This document shows positions 39,824 to 48,432 of a DNA stretch of 64,000 bases, one piece after another. Each line of letters begins with the position of its first letter. The first letter of the stretch is position 1. A program made the translations under genes and the position numbers. Origin of the DNA: Hungatella sp. UBA3048 (GTDB lineage: Bacteria > Bacillota > Clostridia > Lachnospirales > Lachnospiraceae). Below the pieces are notes generated by a model that saw only the letters and a list, made by a program, of their open reading frames with translations, searched no databases and was not told where the DNA came from. The DNA is taken from assembly GCA_002367105.1 (NCBI GenBank), contig DFCS01000029.1:124001-188000 (forward strand), in the 5' to 3' direction.

Positions 39824-40825
39824 TCAATGAATGACCAGTGTAGGCATTAAACATATTTCTTTTTGCTTTGTCTCTTTTTTCTTGTCCTGTATGGCCGCTT
39901 CTTTCATGATGTTCCAGGCATTTATTCCAAGCTCTTCCACGTCCTGGTTCACGCTTGATATTTCAATTCCGAATAAATAATCAGACAGCAGATTGTCATA
40001 GCTTACTATGGCATAATCTTCGGGTATATGGATACCCTGCTCCGAAAAGTATCTTAAAATCCCCAGGGTCATCATGTCATTGCATACAAATATGGCGGTG
40101 CAGTCCGTGTCAAGGACTTGCTTAGCGGCTTCATACCCGCCTTCTATGCGGTAGTTTGCAGGTATGATATGCTCTTTCGGCACCTTGATTCCATATTCCC
40201 TCATTGCATTCCGGTATCCGTGTATACGGGAAAGGGAGTTGTTGGAAATGAAAGTATTGCAGATACAGGCAATCTTTCTGTGGCCTTTCTCCAGAAGATA
40301 CTTCGTTGCAATATAAGAACCTTCAACATTATCAAAATATATTTTATTACATGAAAATGAGTCAAATATGCGGTCAACCATTACAAATGGAAGATTAAGC
40401 TGTGATAATTTCTGTTCGATAATATCCTGATGAAGATAGGATTCATTGGAAATTACCACAAATATTCCGTCGATTCCTTTAGCTGCCAGAAGGTCAATTA
40501 AAATCATGTCTCCTTCAAATGTATCGTTGGAATTGACGATGATCAATGAATATCCTTCCGCTCTGAGCTGCAATTCTAAAGTTTTTGATAATTTGGAAAA
40601 GAAAGGGTTTTCTATATCAGGGATCAGAAGCCCGAACGTATTGTTTTTTCTGGTTACCAGACTGCGTGCAGCCGCATTTGGGATATATTGGTTATCATAA
40701 GCAATCTGCAGGATAAGATTTTTCTTATTTTCAGAAATTCTATTTGGTCTGTTGTTTAGAACCAGGGATACACTGCTTGGAGAAACTCCCGCTAATCTGG
40801 CTATTTCTTTTATTGTTATAGACAT
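39824..40825 (-). CDS. rbsR: LacI-family repressor of the ribose operon
   Basis: A 333-residue LacI/GalR regulator. The N-terminus MSITIKEIARLAGVSPSSVS is the helix-turn-helix, followed by LVLNNRPNRISE and the hinge region AARSLVTRKNNTFGLLIPDI. The remainder is a periplasmic-binding-protein-like domain with AIFVCNDMMTLGILRYFSEQ and YAIVSYDNL. The frame is open up to 40990, but the helix-turn-helix begins at 40825, where AGAGGTC provides a Shine-Dalgarno. It is divergent from rbsKDACB, and two palindromes in the shared region are probably its operators. Ribose or a derivative is the likely inducer. Confidence 0.88.
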   Translation of the reverse strand: MSITIKEIARLAGVSPSSVSLVLNNRPNRISENKKNLILQIAYDNQYIPNAAARSLVTRKNNTFGLLIPDIENPFFSKLSKTLELQLRAEGYSLIIVNSNDTFEGDMILIDLLAAKGIDGIFVVISNESYLHQDIIEQKLSQLNLPFVMVDRIFDSFSCNKIYFDNVEGSYIATKYLLEKGHRKIACICNTFISNNSLSRIHGYRNAMREYGIKVPKEHIIPANYRIEGGYEAAKQVLDTDCTAIFVCNDMMTLGILRYFSEQGIHIPEDYAIVSYDNLLSDYLFGIEISSVNQDVEELGINAWNIMKEAAIQDKKKETKQKEICLMPTLVIH

Positions 40826-40891
40826 AGTATTTGACCTCTGGTGTTTGATATGAACAATAATACCGTATTTTGCATAAAAAAGCAACTTATA

Positions 40892-40911
40892 ATGATAAAA
40901 CGATTTATCAA
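40892..40911. promoter_or_regulatory. Operator O2 (near-perfect palindrome), rbsR side
   Basis: ATGATAAAACGATTTATCAA, matching the perfect operator downstream in 18 of 20 positions. It is 67 bases upstream of rbsR's start codon and 75 bases from O1, suited for looping and autorepression. Confidence 0.7.
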
Positions 40912-40925
40912 TATTATATTTTATC

Positions 40926-40954
40926 TTGACATGAATATAAAACAATGATAATAT
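40926..40954 (+). promoter_or_regulatory. Promoter of the rbs operon
   Basis: TTGACA at 40926-40931, a 17-base spacer and TAATAT at 40949-40954 (a GATAAT is also present at 40947). Confidence 0.7.
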
Positions 40955-40966
40955 GAACTTAAAGAA

Positions 40967-40986
40967 TTGATAAAACGTTTTATCAA
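40967..40986. promoter_or_regulatory. Operator O1 (perfect palindrome), rbs operon
   Basis: TTGATAAAACGTTTTATCAA is a perfect 20-base palindrome with the central CG that LacI-family proteins favour. It lies just downstream of the -10, so binding would block transcription initiation. Confidence 0.85.
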
Positions 40987-41048
40987 CCATAGATTCCGTA
41001 TTTCAAACAAAACTAGACAATTTTAGATTTCGGAAAGGTGAGGCAGAA

Positions 41049-41987
41049 ATGAGAATCGGAGTTGTAGGCAGCATCAATATGGATATGACTGTTACAGCAC
41101 AGCGGATACCGGGAAAAGGGGAAACGATTACAGGCGATGCCATTTCCTATATCCCGGGAGGAAAAGGAGCTAATCAGGCAGTTGCGGCCGCGAGATTAGG
41201 TGCGGATGTAACGATGTTTGGCTGTGTGGGAAGTGATGACCATGGAAAAGTTCTGATTGAGAACCTGAAAAATGAAGGTATTCATACAGAATATATAGAA
41301 GTACGTGAAAATCAGGTGACAGGGCTGGCTGTGATAACGGTAGCGGAAAGCGATAACTGTATTATCGTTTTAGCTGGAGCAAATAATACGGTAGACATTG
41401 CGTACATTGACGGCATCAAAGAAAAGTTATTAACCTGCGACATTGTATTGCTGCAGCAGGAGATTTTACAGGAAACCGTGGAATATGTCATTGGCTTATG
41501 TGCGAATCATGGAGTAAAGGTCATATTAAACCCGGCACCGGCCAGAGAGATAAAAAGAGAACTGGTAGAACTGGTGGATTATATTACACCAAATGAACAT
41601 GAAGCCAGGATCATATTTGGAGATGTGGCTGATACTAAGTCTTTATTAAGGCAATATCCGGAAAAACTCATTATTACCCAAGGGGAAAAAGGAGTCATTT
41701 ACCTCAATCATGAAAAAGAAGCAGTGACTTTGCCGGCAAGAACATCTGATGTAGTTGATACTACGGGAGCAGGGGATACATTTAACGGCGCATTTGCCGT
41801 AGCACTTGGATTGTACGATAACATGGAAAAGGCACTGGCGTTTGCAGTCCTGGCCTCCGGTTTGTCGGTAGAGCGTTTTGGTGCCCAAGGCGGTATGCCG
41901 AAGCTTAAAGATGTGATCAGAGAGCTGGAGGGCCGGTCTGACGGTTGTAATGCAGGTGATAGTTATGGGATTGGAGGAAAACCATGA
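41049..41987 (+). CDS. rbsK: Ribokinase
   Basis: A 312-residue PfkB-family kinase. The N-terminal motif VVGSINMDMTVTAQRIPGKG is followed by GGKGANQAVAAARLGADVTM near residue 40 (the sugar lid region), and the C-terminal PfkB signature is DTTGAGDTFNGAFAVALGLY near 240, whose Asp is the catalytic base. It phosphorylates ribose at O5 after import. It is first in the operon; the stop overlaps the rbsD start (ATGA). AAAGGTGAGGCAGAA precedes the ATG. Confidence 0.93.
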   Translation: MRIGVVGSINMDMTVTAQRIPGKGETITGDAISYIPGGKGANQAVAAARLGADVTMFGCVGSDDHGKVLIENLKNEGIHTEYIEVRENQVTGLAVITVAESDNCIIVLAGANNTVDIAYIDGIKEKLLTCDIVLLQQEILQETVEYVIGLCANHGVKVILNPAPAREIKRELVELVDYITPNEHEARIIFGDVADTKSLLRQYPEKLIITQGEKGVIYLNHEKEAVTLPARTSDVVDTTGAGDTFNGAFAVALGLYDNMEKALAFAVLASGLSVERFGAQGGMPKLKDVIRELEGRSDGCNAGDSYGIGGKP

Positions 41988-42403
41988 AGAGATATGGAAT
42001 TTTAAACAGCAGTATTTCAAGCGTCCTTTCTTCCATGGGGCATACGAATTCGATTTGCATCGGAGATTGCGGACTGCCTATACCAGATGAGACAAAACGG
42101 ATTGATTTAGCTTTGCGTTTTAATATTCCTTCATTCCTGGAAACGTTAGATGCGGTTACTGATGATATGGCAGTAGAATCTTACATTTTGGCGGAGGAAA
42201 TGAAAGATCATAATCCGGTAATGTTGGAAAACATACGAGGCATGATGAAAAAAAAGTTTCCGGATGCAGTGGAATGCTTTACATCCCATGAAAATCTGAA
42301 AGAACAGACAAAAACGTGTAAGGCAGTCATAAGAACCGGTGAAATAACTGCGTTTGCAAACATTATATTGGTGTCAGCCTGCATTTTTGCAGCCCAGGGT
42401 TAA
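41984..42403 (+). CDS. rbsD: D-ribose pyranase
   Basis: A 139-residue RbsD/FucU-family mutarotase. It begins MKRYGILNSSISSVLSSMGH, with the catalytic His 20 in MGHTNSICIGDCGLPIP, the family's strongest motif. The C-terminal residues EITAFANIILVSACIFA are typical too. It converts ribopyranose and ribofuranose so that ribokinase can act on the latter. It overlaps rbsK by four bases and is followed after 17 bases by rbsA. Confidence 0.93.
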   Translation: MKRYGILNSSISSVLSSMGHTNSICIGDCGLPIPDETKRIDLALRFNIPSFLETLDAVTDDMAVESYILAEEMKDHNPVMLENIRGMMKKKFPDAVECFTSHENLKEQTKTCKAVIRTGEITAFANIILVSACIFAAQG

Positions 42404-42420
42404 GGGCAGGGAGAAGAGCG

Positions 42421-43908
42421 ATGCAAATTGAGATGAAAGGAATCTGTAAATCGTTTAGTGATCATGCTGTACTGACTGATGCCGGTTTCAGCCTGGAAAG
42501 CGGCGAGGTCCATGCACTGATGGGGGAAAACGGGGCTGGAAAATCCACTCTCATGAAGATACTGACAGGTATCTATGAGAAAGATTCCGGAACGGTTTTG
42601 ATTGATGGAGAAGAAGTTGTATATAAAACGCCGAAAGAAGCGGAAAATGCAGGAATTATCCTGATCCATCAGGAACTGAATGTGCTTTTTGACCTGACAG
42701 TAGAAGAAAATCTCTTCCTGGGTAAGGAAATAGCGACTCGCGGAGGAATCTGCAATAAAAAGGAAATGCAAAAACAGTCAGAAGCTATTCTGGATAAATT
42801 AGGGGTTAAAATACCTGTGAAGAAAAGGATGGCAGAGCTGGCGGTAGGGCAGCAGCAGATGATAGAAATCTGCAGGGCGCTTATGAGCGAGGCAAAGGTG
42901 ATCATCATGGATGAGCCCACGGCCGCCCTTACGGCCAGTGAAACGGAAATTCTTTTTAAAGTAATAAAAAAATTGCAGAAAGACGGAGTTTCCATCATTT
43001 ATATTTCCCATCGCATGGAGGAGATATTTGAGCTGTGTGACAGGATTACAGTCTTAAGAGACGGGCAGTATGTGGGAACAAAAGAAACAAAAGATACCAA
43101 TGAAAAAGATATCGTAAAAATGATGATTGGGCGTGAGATTGGGGAACGGTATCCGGAAAGAAAGAGTTCTGTCGGAAAAGAAATATTAAGGGTATCGGGT
43201 CTTACAAAACATGGAATATATGAAAATGTAAGTTTTTCAGTAAGAGAGGGCGAAGTGCTTGGTGTGTCCGGCCTCATGGGAGCAGGGCGCACGGAAATCA
43301 TGAGGTCTATATTTGGTAATATGCATCATGATGAAGGCGACATCTTTATTGATGGCACAAAATGTACCATAGACAATCCGGCAGCAGCCATAAAATATGG
43401 AATCGGCTTTATTACGGAAGACAGAAAAACCGAGGGTCTTATGCTGGAAGACAGCATAAAAAACAATATTTCCCTGACAAATCTGGCCTCCATATCTGAC
43501 CGGTATCATGTAATCAATAAAGGAAAAGAAAAAAGTTTAGCCGCAAATGCAATCAATGAACTGAAAATACGCTGTTTCCATCAGGCTCAGGAATGTGGAA
43601 AGTTAAGCGGTGGAAACCAGCAGAAGGTCGTGTTTGCCAAATGGGTATATACCAATCCCAGAATATTAATCCTTGATGAGCCGACAAGGGGAGTTGATGT
43701 AGGCGCAAAGAAAGAGATCTATAACATTATTAATGAACTGGCAGCAAAGGGAGTGGCAATCATTATGGTTTCTTCCGAACTTCCGGAAATTCTGGGAATG
43801 AGCGACCGGATTATGATAATCAGGGAAGGCACAGTCCGCGGTATTCTCAATAAGGAAGAAGCGAATCAGGAAAAAATCATGACTCTTGCAACAGGAGGGA
43901 AACTGTGA
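42421..43908 (+). CDS. rbsA: Ribose ABC transporter ATPase, two fused NBDs
   Basis: A 495-residue ATPase. Domain 1 has Walker A GENGAGKST near residue 38, signature LAVGQQQMIEICRAL and Walker B VIIMDEPTAALTASE. Domain 2 starts near 245 with the degenerate Walker A GLMGAGRTEIMRSIF, a standard LSGGNQQKVVFAKWVYTNPR signature and ILILDEPTRGVDVGAKKEIY. These are RbsA/MglA features. It energises ribose import with RbsC and RbsB. GGGAGAAGAGCG precedes the ATG. Confidence 0.93.
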   Translation: MQIEMKGICKSFSDHAVLTDAGFSLESGEVHALMGENGAGKSTLMKILTGIYEKDSGTVLIDGEEVVYKTPKEAENAGIILIHQELNVLFDLTVEENLFLGKEIATRGGICNKKEMQKQSEAILDKLGVKIPVKKRMAELAVGQQQMIEICRALMSEAKVIIMDEPTAALTASETEILFKVIKKLQKDGVSIIYISHRMEEIFELCDRITVLRDGQYVGTKETKDTNEKDIVKMMIGREIGERYPERKSSVGKEILRVSGLTKHGIYENVSFSVREGEVLGVSGLMGAGRTEIMRSIFGNMHHDEGDIFIDGTKCTIDNPAAAIKYGIGFITEDRKTEGLMLEDSIKNNISLTNLASISDRYHVINKGKEKSLAANAINELKIRCFHQAQECGKLSGGNQQKVVFAKWVYTNPRILILDEPTRGVDVGAKKEIYNIINELAAKGVAIIMVSSELPEILGMSDRIMIIREGTVRGILNKEEANQEKIMTLATGGKL

Positions 43909-44849
43909 TGAAAGAAAAGAAACAGAAATGGTTCAATTATCTGGGAGATTATGGCGCGCTGATTTCTCTGGTTCTTATTGTGGCACTGATCAGTATCATA
44001 AGTCCGGAATTTCGTACGTCCGGCAATTTTCTCTCACTTTTAAGACAGTCTTCCATAAATGGCTTTATTGCTTTTGGTATGACCTTTGTCATACTTACAG
44101 GTGCCATAGATTTATCAGTTGGTTCCGTTCTGGCGTTATCCACTGCACTTTGTGCGGGAATGATAACGATAGGAGTGCCGGCAGGAGCTGCCATGCTGGC
44201 TTCTCTGCTGATCGGAGCGTTTCTTGGGCTTATCAGCGGTATGCTGGTGACCAGAGGAAGATTACAGCCGTTTATAGCTACGCTGATAACAATGACCGCT
44301 TACCGGGGGCTGACAATGATTTACACCAATGGAAAGCCCATATCCAGGCTGGGTGAGAGCATGCTTTTAAAATCAATTGGAAAAGGCGATGTTTTTGGAA
44401 TTCCGGTACCGGTTATATTATTGATACTTATGTTCGCATTTTTCTGGTTCCTGCTTACAAAAACCACATTTGGCCGCCATATCTATGCAACCGGAAGTAA
44501 CTGGAAGGCAGCCGAACTGGCTGGCGTCAACATACGAAAGACAAAGATTATAGCTTATGTCATATCCGGCGTCATGGCCGCATTGTCAGGTCTTATTCTT
44601 TTATCCCGTCTTAATTCAGCTCAGCCTACGCTGGGTTCCGGTTATGAACTGGATGCCATTGCTTCTGTGGCTCTTGGCGGAACCAGTATGAGCGGTGGCC
44701 GGGGTAAGATATACGGCACATTTATCGGTGTACTCATAATAGCAGTATTAAACAACAGTCTTAACATACTTGGCGTATCCTCGTATTATCAGGATGTGAT
44801 CAAAGGATTGGTGATTCTGACAGCCGTTCTGTCAGACAGAAAACGGTAA
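43908..44849 (+). CDS. rbsC: Ribose ABC transporter permease
   Basis: A 313-residue BPD_transp_2 permease with about nine helices. GFIAFGMTFVILTGAIDLSV near residue 50 and GSVLALSTALCAGMI are the RbsC signature, as is TGSNWKAAELAGVNIRKTKI near 200, the loop contacting the ATPase, and AIASVALGGTSMSGGRGKIY near 250. A GTG three bases upstream overlaps the rbsA stop, but GGAGGG at 43894-43899 is spaced for the ATG at 43908. Order rbsA-rbsC-rbsB is as in other bacteria. Confidence 0.92.
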   Translation: MKEKKQKWFNYLGDYGALISLVLIVALISIISPEFRTSGNFLSLLRQSSINGFIAFGMTFVILTGAIDLSVGSVLALSTALCAGMITIGVPAGAAMLASLLIGAFLGLISGMLVTRGRLQPFIATLITMTAYRGLTMIYTNGKPISRLGESMLLKSIGKGDVFGIPVPVILLILMFAFFWFLLTKTTFGRHIYATGSNWKAAELAGVNIRKTKIIAYVISGVMAALSGLILLSRLNSAQPTLGSGYELDAIASVALGGTSMSGGRGKIYGTFIGVLIIAVLNNSLNILGVSSYYQDVIKGLVILTAVLSDRKR

Positions 44850-44871
44850 AAATAAAAGGAGGGTATATAAA

Positions 44872-45795
44872 ATGAAAAAATTTAAAAAAGTGGCATCATT
44901 GGTAATTGTTATGGCCTTAGGGGCAAGTGCGTTAGTTGGATGCAGCGCAGGCGGCGAGAAGAAAGAAGGAGGCAGTACGGCAGGCAGCGGCCAGACAGTA
45001 GGATTTTCTGTTTCAACGCTTAATAATCCATTTTTCGTAACGTTATCAGACGGAGCAAAAAATGCTGCGAAAGAGAAAGGAATCCAGCTTACAGTGGTAG
45101 ACGCAGGTGATGACAGCGCAAAGCAGATCAGCGATATTGAAGATTTAATATCAAAAAATATCAAGGTACTGATCGTCAATCCGGTGGATTCCGATGCGGT
45201 AGCATCAGCTGTCGAATCAGCCACAAAGAAGGGAATTAAAGTCATCGCGGTTGACCGTGCGGTTAATGGAGCCGAGGTAGAGTGCCAGATTGCCTCTGAT
45301 AATGTGGCCGGTGCAAGAATGGCGGCAGAATACTTGAAAGAGCTGGTTGGCGATGGAGCAAAAGTTGCTGAACTGGAAGGCGTGCCGGGAGCATCTGCTG
45401 CCATTGACCGCGGGCAGGGATTCCACGAAGTGGCAGACAAGGATTTAAAAGTGGTTTCCAGCCAGACAGCCAATTTTAACAGAGCGGAAGGCTTATCTGT
45501 TATGGAGAATATCCTCCAGGCAGATGGTGATATAAAAGGAGTGTTTGCTCACAATGATGAGATGGCATTAGGCGCTGTTGAAGCAATTGCATCAACCGGA
45601 AAAGATATCAAGGTAGTTGGCTTTGACGCTACGGATGATGCGAGAAAAGCGGTGGAAGACGGAACAATGGCAGCGACAGTCGCACAGCAGCCGGAACTGA
45701 TGGGTAAAACAGCTGTTGAAACTGCTATTTCAATCATGGAAGGAAAAAGTGTTGAGAAGTCCATACCGGTGGAAGTAACACTGATCAAAAAATAA
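44872..45795 (+). CDS. rbsB: Ribose-binding lipoprotein
   Basis: A 307-residue substrate-binding protein lipidated at Cys 24 (ALVGCSAGG). After a short Gly/Ser/Lys linker the mature sequence QTVGFSVSTLNNPFFVTLSD and VDAGDDSAKQISDIEDLISK shows the RbsB fold; IKVIAVDRAVNGAEVECQIA, then SDNVAGARMAAEYL, and the ligand-binding HNDEMALGAVEAI near 230 follow. Arg in DRAV and Asp/Asn residues of these loops hold ribose in homologues. It binds ribose outside the membrane for RbsAC. It is last in the operon and is followed by a strong terminator. Confidence 0.92.
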   Translation: MKKFKKVASLVIVMALGASALVGCSAGGEKKEGGSTAGSGQTVGFSVSTLNNPFFVTLSDGAKNAAKEKGIQLTVVDAGDDSAKQISDIEDLISKNIKVLIVNPVDSDAVASAVESATKKGIKVIAVDRAVNGAEVECQIASDNVAGARMAAEYLKELVGDGAKVAELEGVPGASAAIDRGQGFHEVADKDLKVVSSQTANFNRAEGLSVMENILQADGDIKGVFAHNDEMALGAVEAIASTGKDIKVVGFDATDDARKAVEDGTMAATVAQQPELMGKTAVETAISIMEGKSVEKSIPVEVTLIKK

Positions 45796-45804
45796 AAACT
45801 TAAG

Positions 45805-45848
45805 TCCAGTCAGATTATCCGAATAAGATAATCTGGCTGGATTTTTTT
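45805..45848 (+). terminator. Terminator of the rbs operon
   Basis: TCCAGTCAGATTATC and GATAATCTGGCTGGA pair around CGAATAA with one G-U pair and are followed by seven Ts. Confidence 0.93.
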
Positions 45849-45964
45849 GTATGCAGCAAACCACAGACCTCCATGCCATAAAAACGCGGTGAAAACGTCA
45901 GACGGCAGGCAAGTAAGACTTTAAGGCAGGGAAATCCTATGGAATCAAGGAGGTAAGAATATTA

Positions 45965-46019
45965 TAGATTTCAGACAGAATATTAAATAGATTTCTGAAT
46001 TCTGTTTTAGTACTATATT
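45965..46019 (+). promoter_or_regulatory. Candidate activator site and weak promoter of the xylo-oligosaccharide importer
   Basis: TAGATTTC occurs at 45965-45972 and again at 45988-45995, two direct repeats 23 bases apart, each followed by (A/T)GA. A possible -10 TATATT (46014-46019) lies downstream and has no -35. AraC-type response regulators such as YesN bind direct repeats at such spacing, and such a regulator is encoded downstream at 51156. The link is inference. Confidence 0.4.
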
Positions 46020-46051
46020 ATTATCATAATATACGAAAAGGAGAGGGAGCT

Positions 46052-47425
46052 ATGAAAAGAAGAGCAGCAAAAGCAGCAGCGGTCGTCTTATCAATCATAA
46101 TGGGATTGTCCTTAACTGGATGCGCGGGCAGTACAAATGGGAACGGAAAAACGTCAGCGAAAGCCGGAAACAATGCTGCGGTGACAGGGAAGGCTGACAG
46201 CGGGGATAAGACCATTGTGTTCTGGAACATAGGGACAGAGGGGGCAGACAAAAAAATCTATGAGTACGCTATCAGTAAATTCGAGAAAGAAGCAGGAAAC
46301 AGCTATAAGATCGATAACCAGTCGACTCAGAATGATAAGTATAAGGAAAAGCTGGTGATAGCCATGAGCTCCGGCGAGTGTCCGGATGCCTATACTACAT
46401 GGTCCGGCGGACCGATGAACGAATACATAAAATCAGGCTTTGCCCAGCCTCTGGATGAACTGTATGAAAAATACGGACTTAAAGACCGCTTTATGGAAGG
46501 CGCTCTGGAACAGGCCAGCTATAACGGAAAAATCTATGGCGTACCCGTAAAGAATATCTCCATTGCAGGTATTTACTACAATAAGGATTTATTTGATAAG
46601 TTCAATGTAAAGATTCCCACCACCATATCGGAACTGGAAAAGGCAAGTGATACGTTCCTGGCTAACGGCATCATACCCTTTGCTCTTGCCAATGGACCAA
46701 AATGGACAGGTTCCATGTATTTTCAGTATCTGGCAGCCAGGAAAGGCGGCCTGGAACCATTTCGGAATGCATGCGACGGCAGCGGAAGCTTTGAGGAAGA
46801 GTGCTTTGTATATGGGGGAGAAAAGATTCAGGAATGGGTAAACAAAGGATACTTTCCGGATGGATTTAATTCTATGAGTGAGGATGATGGACAGGCAAAA
46901 CAGCTTTTCTATACAGAAGCCGCGGCTATGTACTTAACTGGCTCCTGGAATACGGCGGCGTTTAAGACTGACAGTGAAGAGGGCGGAAGCGATTTTTACA
47001 GCAAGGTGGGCTGGTTCAGCTTCCCTGCCGTTGAGGGTTCGTCTGCTGATGTTTCCATTCTCTGCGGAACCCTGGGAGACCAGTTTATCTCCTTTAACTG
47101 TACCGGAGAAAAGCTGGAGGCGGCGTTTAAATTTGCAGCAGGGCTTTCCGATGACGATACGGTGGAGCAATTTGTAGAAGCAGGCATGATTCCTCCGCTG
47201 AAAGGAATTGAGACAAAGATCACAGATCCATTATCCAAGCAGATTGTGGAAGCGGCTAACAAAGCGTCTGCTGTCCAGCTTTGGTATGATCAATACTTAA
47301 ATCCAAGCGTTGCCAATGCTCATCTGGATGGAAACCAGGAGGTTTTCGGCCTTACCATAACTCCCAAAGAGGCGAACAAGAAGATGCAGGAGGCACAGGA
47401 GGAGGTTCTTACCGGAGAAAAATAA
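46052..47425 (+). CDS. Carbohydrate ABC transporter binding lipoprotein (family 1)
   Basis: A 457-residue solute-binding protein lipidated at Cys 24 (LSLTGCAGS). The mature part shows the MalE-like/family 1 features: IVFWNIGTEGADKKIYEYAI near residue 58, VIAMSSGECPDAYTTWSGGP near 105 and SYNGKIYGVPVKNISIAGIY near 155, followed by YYNKDLFDKF. It captures an oligosaccharide for the two permeases that follow. A dedicated ATPase is missing, so it probably relies on a shared MsmK-type ATPase, as many Clostridia do. Downstream genes point to xylo-oligosaccharides. AAAAGGAGAGGGAGC precedes the ATG. Confidence 0.9.
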   Translation: MKRRAAKAAAVVLSIIMGLSLTGCAGSTNGNGKTSAKAGNNAAVTGKADSGDKTIVFWNIGTEGADKKIYEYAISKFEKEAGNSYKIDNQSTQNDKYKEKLVIAMSSGECPDAYTTWSGGPMNEYIKSGFAQPLDELYEKYGLKDRFMEGALEQASYNGKIYGVPVKNISIAGIYYNKDLFDKFNVKIPTTISELEKASDTFLANGIIPFALANGPKWTGSMYFQYLAARKGGLEPFRNACDGSGSFEEECFVYGGEKIQEWVNKGYFPDGFNSMSEDDGQAKQLFYTEAAAMYLTGSWNTAAFKTDSEEGGSDFYSKVGWFSFPAVEGSSADVSILCGTLGDQFISFNCTGEKLEAAFKFAAGLSDDDTVEQFVEAGMIPPLKGIETKITDPLSKQIVEAANKASAVQLWYDQYLNPSVANAHLDGNQEVFGLTITPKEANKKMQEAQEEVLTGEK

Positions 47426-47476
47426 GCGGTAATGCGGTTGGCTGTAACAAGGGGCTTCCCCGCTAACAAACACAGA

Positions 47477-47501
47477 TCCTATCTGTATAAAATGGATAGG
47501 A
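47477..47501 (+). other. Stem-loop between binding protein and permease genes
   Basis: TCCTATC-TGTATAAAATG-GATAGGA just upstream of the AAAGG ribosome-binding site of the first permease gene. It may trim or stabilise the mRNA or moderate permease translation. Confidence 0.5.
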
Positions 47502-47511
47502 AAGGAAAGGT

Positions 47512-48432
47512 ATGGTTGGTAACATGAAAGGTAAGGCACAAACCATTGGAAGACGCAGGCAGAAAAGCACAAACATGGCGGCATTTATCTTTCTGCTGCC
47601 GGCAGCGATTTTCCTTTTTGCTTTTATTTTTTATCCCATTGCGGATTCCTTTATCATCAGTACATATAAGTGGAATGGAATTGCCGCAGATAAACAGTTT
47701 ATAGGTCTTGCCAACTGGGTGAAGCTGGCAAATGATTGGAGCTTCTGGTTTGCATTCCGCAATAACTTCATCATCATGGTAATGTCCATCGTCATCCAGA
47801 TTCCCATTGGTCTGGCAGAAGCTACCTTCATAGAATTCATTGGAAAAAAAAGAACTGCATTCAAAGTTTTGTGGTTTATTCCGATGTTAATGTCCTCAGT
47901 TGCCATCGGCTTTTTGTTTACCTATACCCTGGCGGCCAACGGAGGCATGATCAGCTGGGCTTCCCGTCTTCTGGGGGGCGGAAATATTGACTTATTGGGT
48001 AACCCGAAAACAGCTCTTATAACGGTCATTATGGTAATTGCCTGGCAGTTTATCCCTTTTTATATGGTTTACTGCATGGCGGCTTATACCAACATCTCCC
48101 TGGATGTCTATGAGGCCTCTCTTATTGACGGTGCGACAAAGGGACAGTATTTCTGGAGAATTGCTCTTCCCCTTCTCATGCCGTCGATAAAAAGTGCCGC
48201 CATCTTGTCCATGGTCGGTTCCCTGAAGTATTTTGATCTGATCTATGTCATGACGGGAGGCGGTCCGGGAACGGCCACGGAGTTAATGGCCACCTACATG
48301 TATAAAAATTCGTTCAGCCAGTTTAACATGGGCTACGGCTCTGCCGTTGCAGGGGGTATGTTCCTTTTGATCACAGCCCTGTCCCTTGCGACTATGCGCC
48401 TGATTAATGGGAGGAAGGAGGAGCAGATATGA
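47512..48432 (+). CDS. Carbohydrate ABC transporter permease 1 (MalF-like)
   Basis: A 306-residue permease with six membrane helices. The EAA-like loop YEASLIDGATKGQYFWRIAL followed by PLLMPSIKSA, near residue 205-235, contacts the ATPase, as in MalF/LacF permeases. FIFYPIADSFIISTYKWNGI is the typical first helix and loop. Start at 47512 has GGAAAGG ahead; an ATG at 47524 is also possible. It forms a dimer with the next permease, with which it overlaps by four bases. Confidence 0.92.
   Translation: MVGNMKGKAQTIGRRRQKSTNMAAFIFLLPAAIFLFAFIFYPIADSFIISTYKWNGIAADKQFIGLANWVKLANDWSFWFAFRNNFIIMVMSIVIQIPIGLAEATFIEFIGKKRTAFKVLWFIPMLMSSVAIGFLFTYTLAANGGMISWASRLLGGGNIDLLGNPKTALITVIMVIAWQFIPFYMVYCMAAYTNISLDVYEASLIDGATKGQYFWRIALPLLMPSIKSAAILSMVGSLKYFDLIYVMTGGGPGTATELMATYMYKNSFSQFNMGYGSAVAGGMFLLITALSLATMRLINGRKEEQI

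Noticed and set aside
40825..40990. Extension of RbsR by 55 residues at the N-terminus
   Set aside because: The extension would run through operator O2 and the promoter, and LacI proteins begin with the helix-turn-helix at 40825.
45880..45905. Catabolite-responsive element GTGAAAACGTCAGAC
   Set aside because: Only the left half agrees with the cre consensus and the palindrome is broken.
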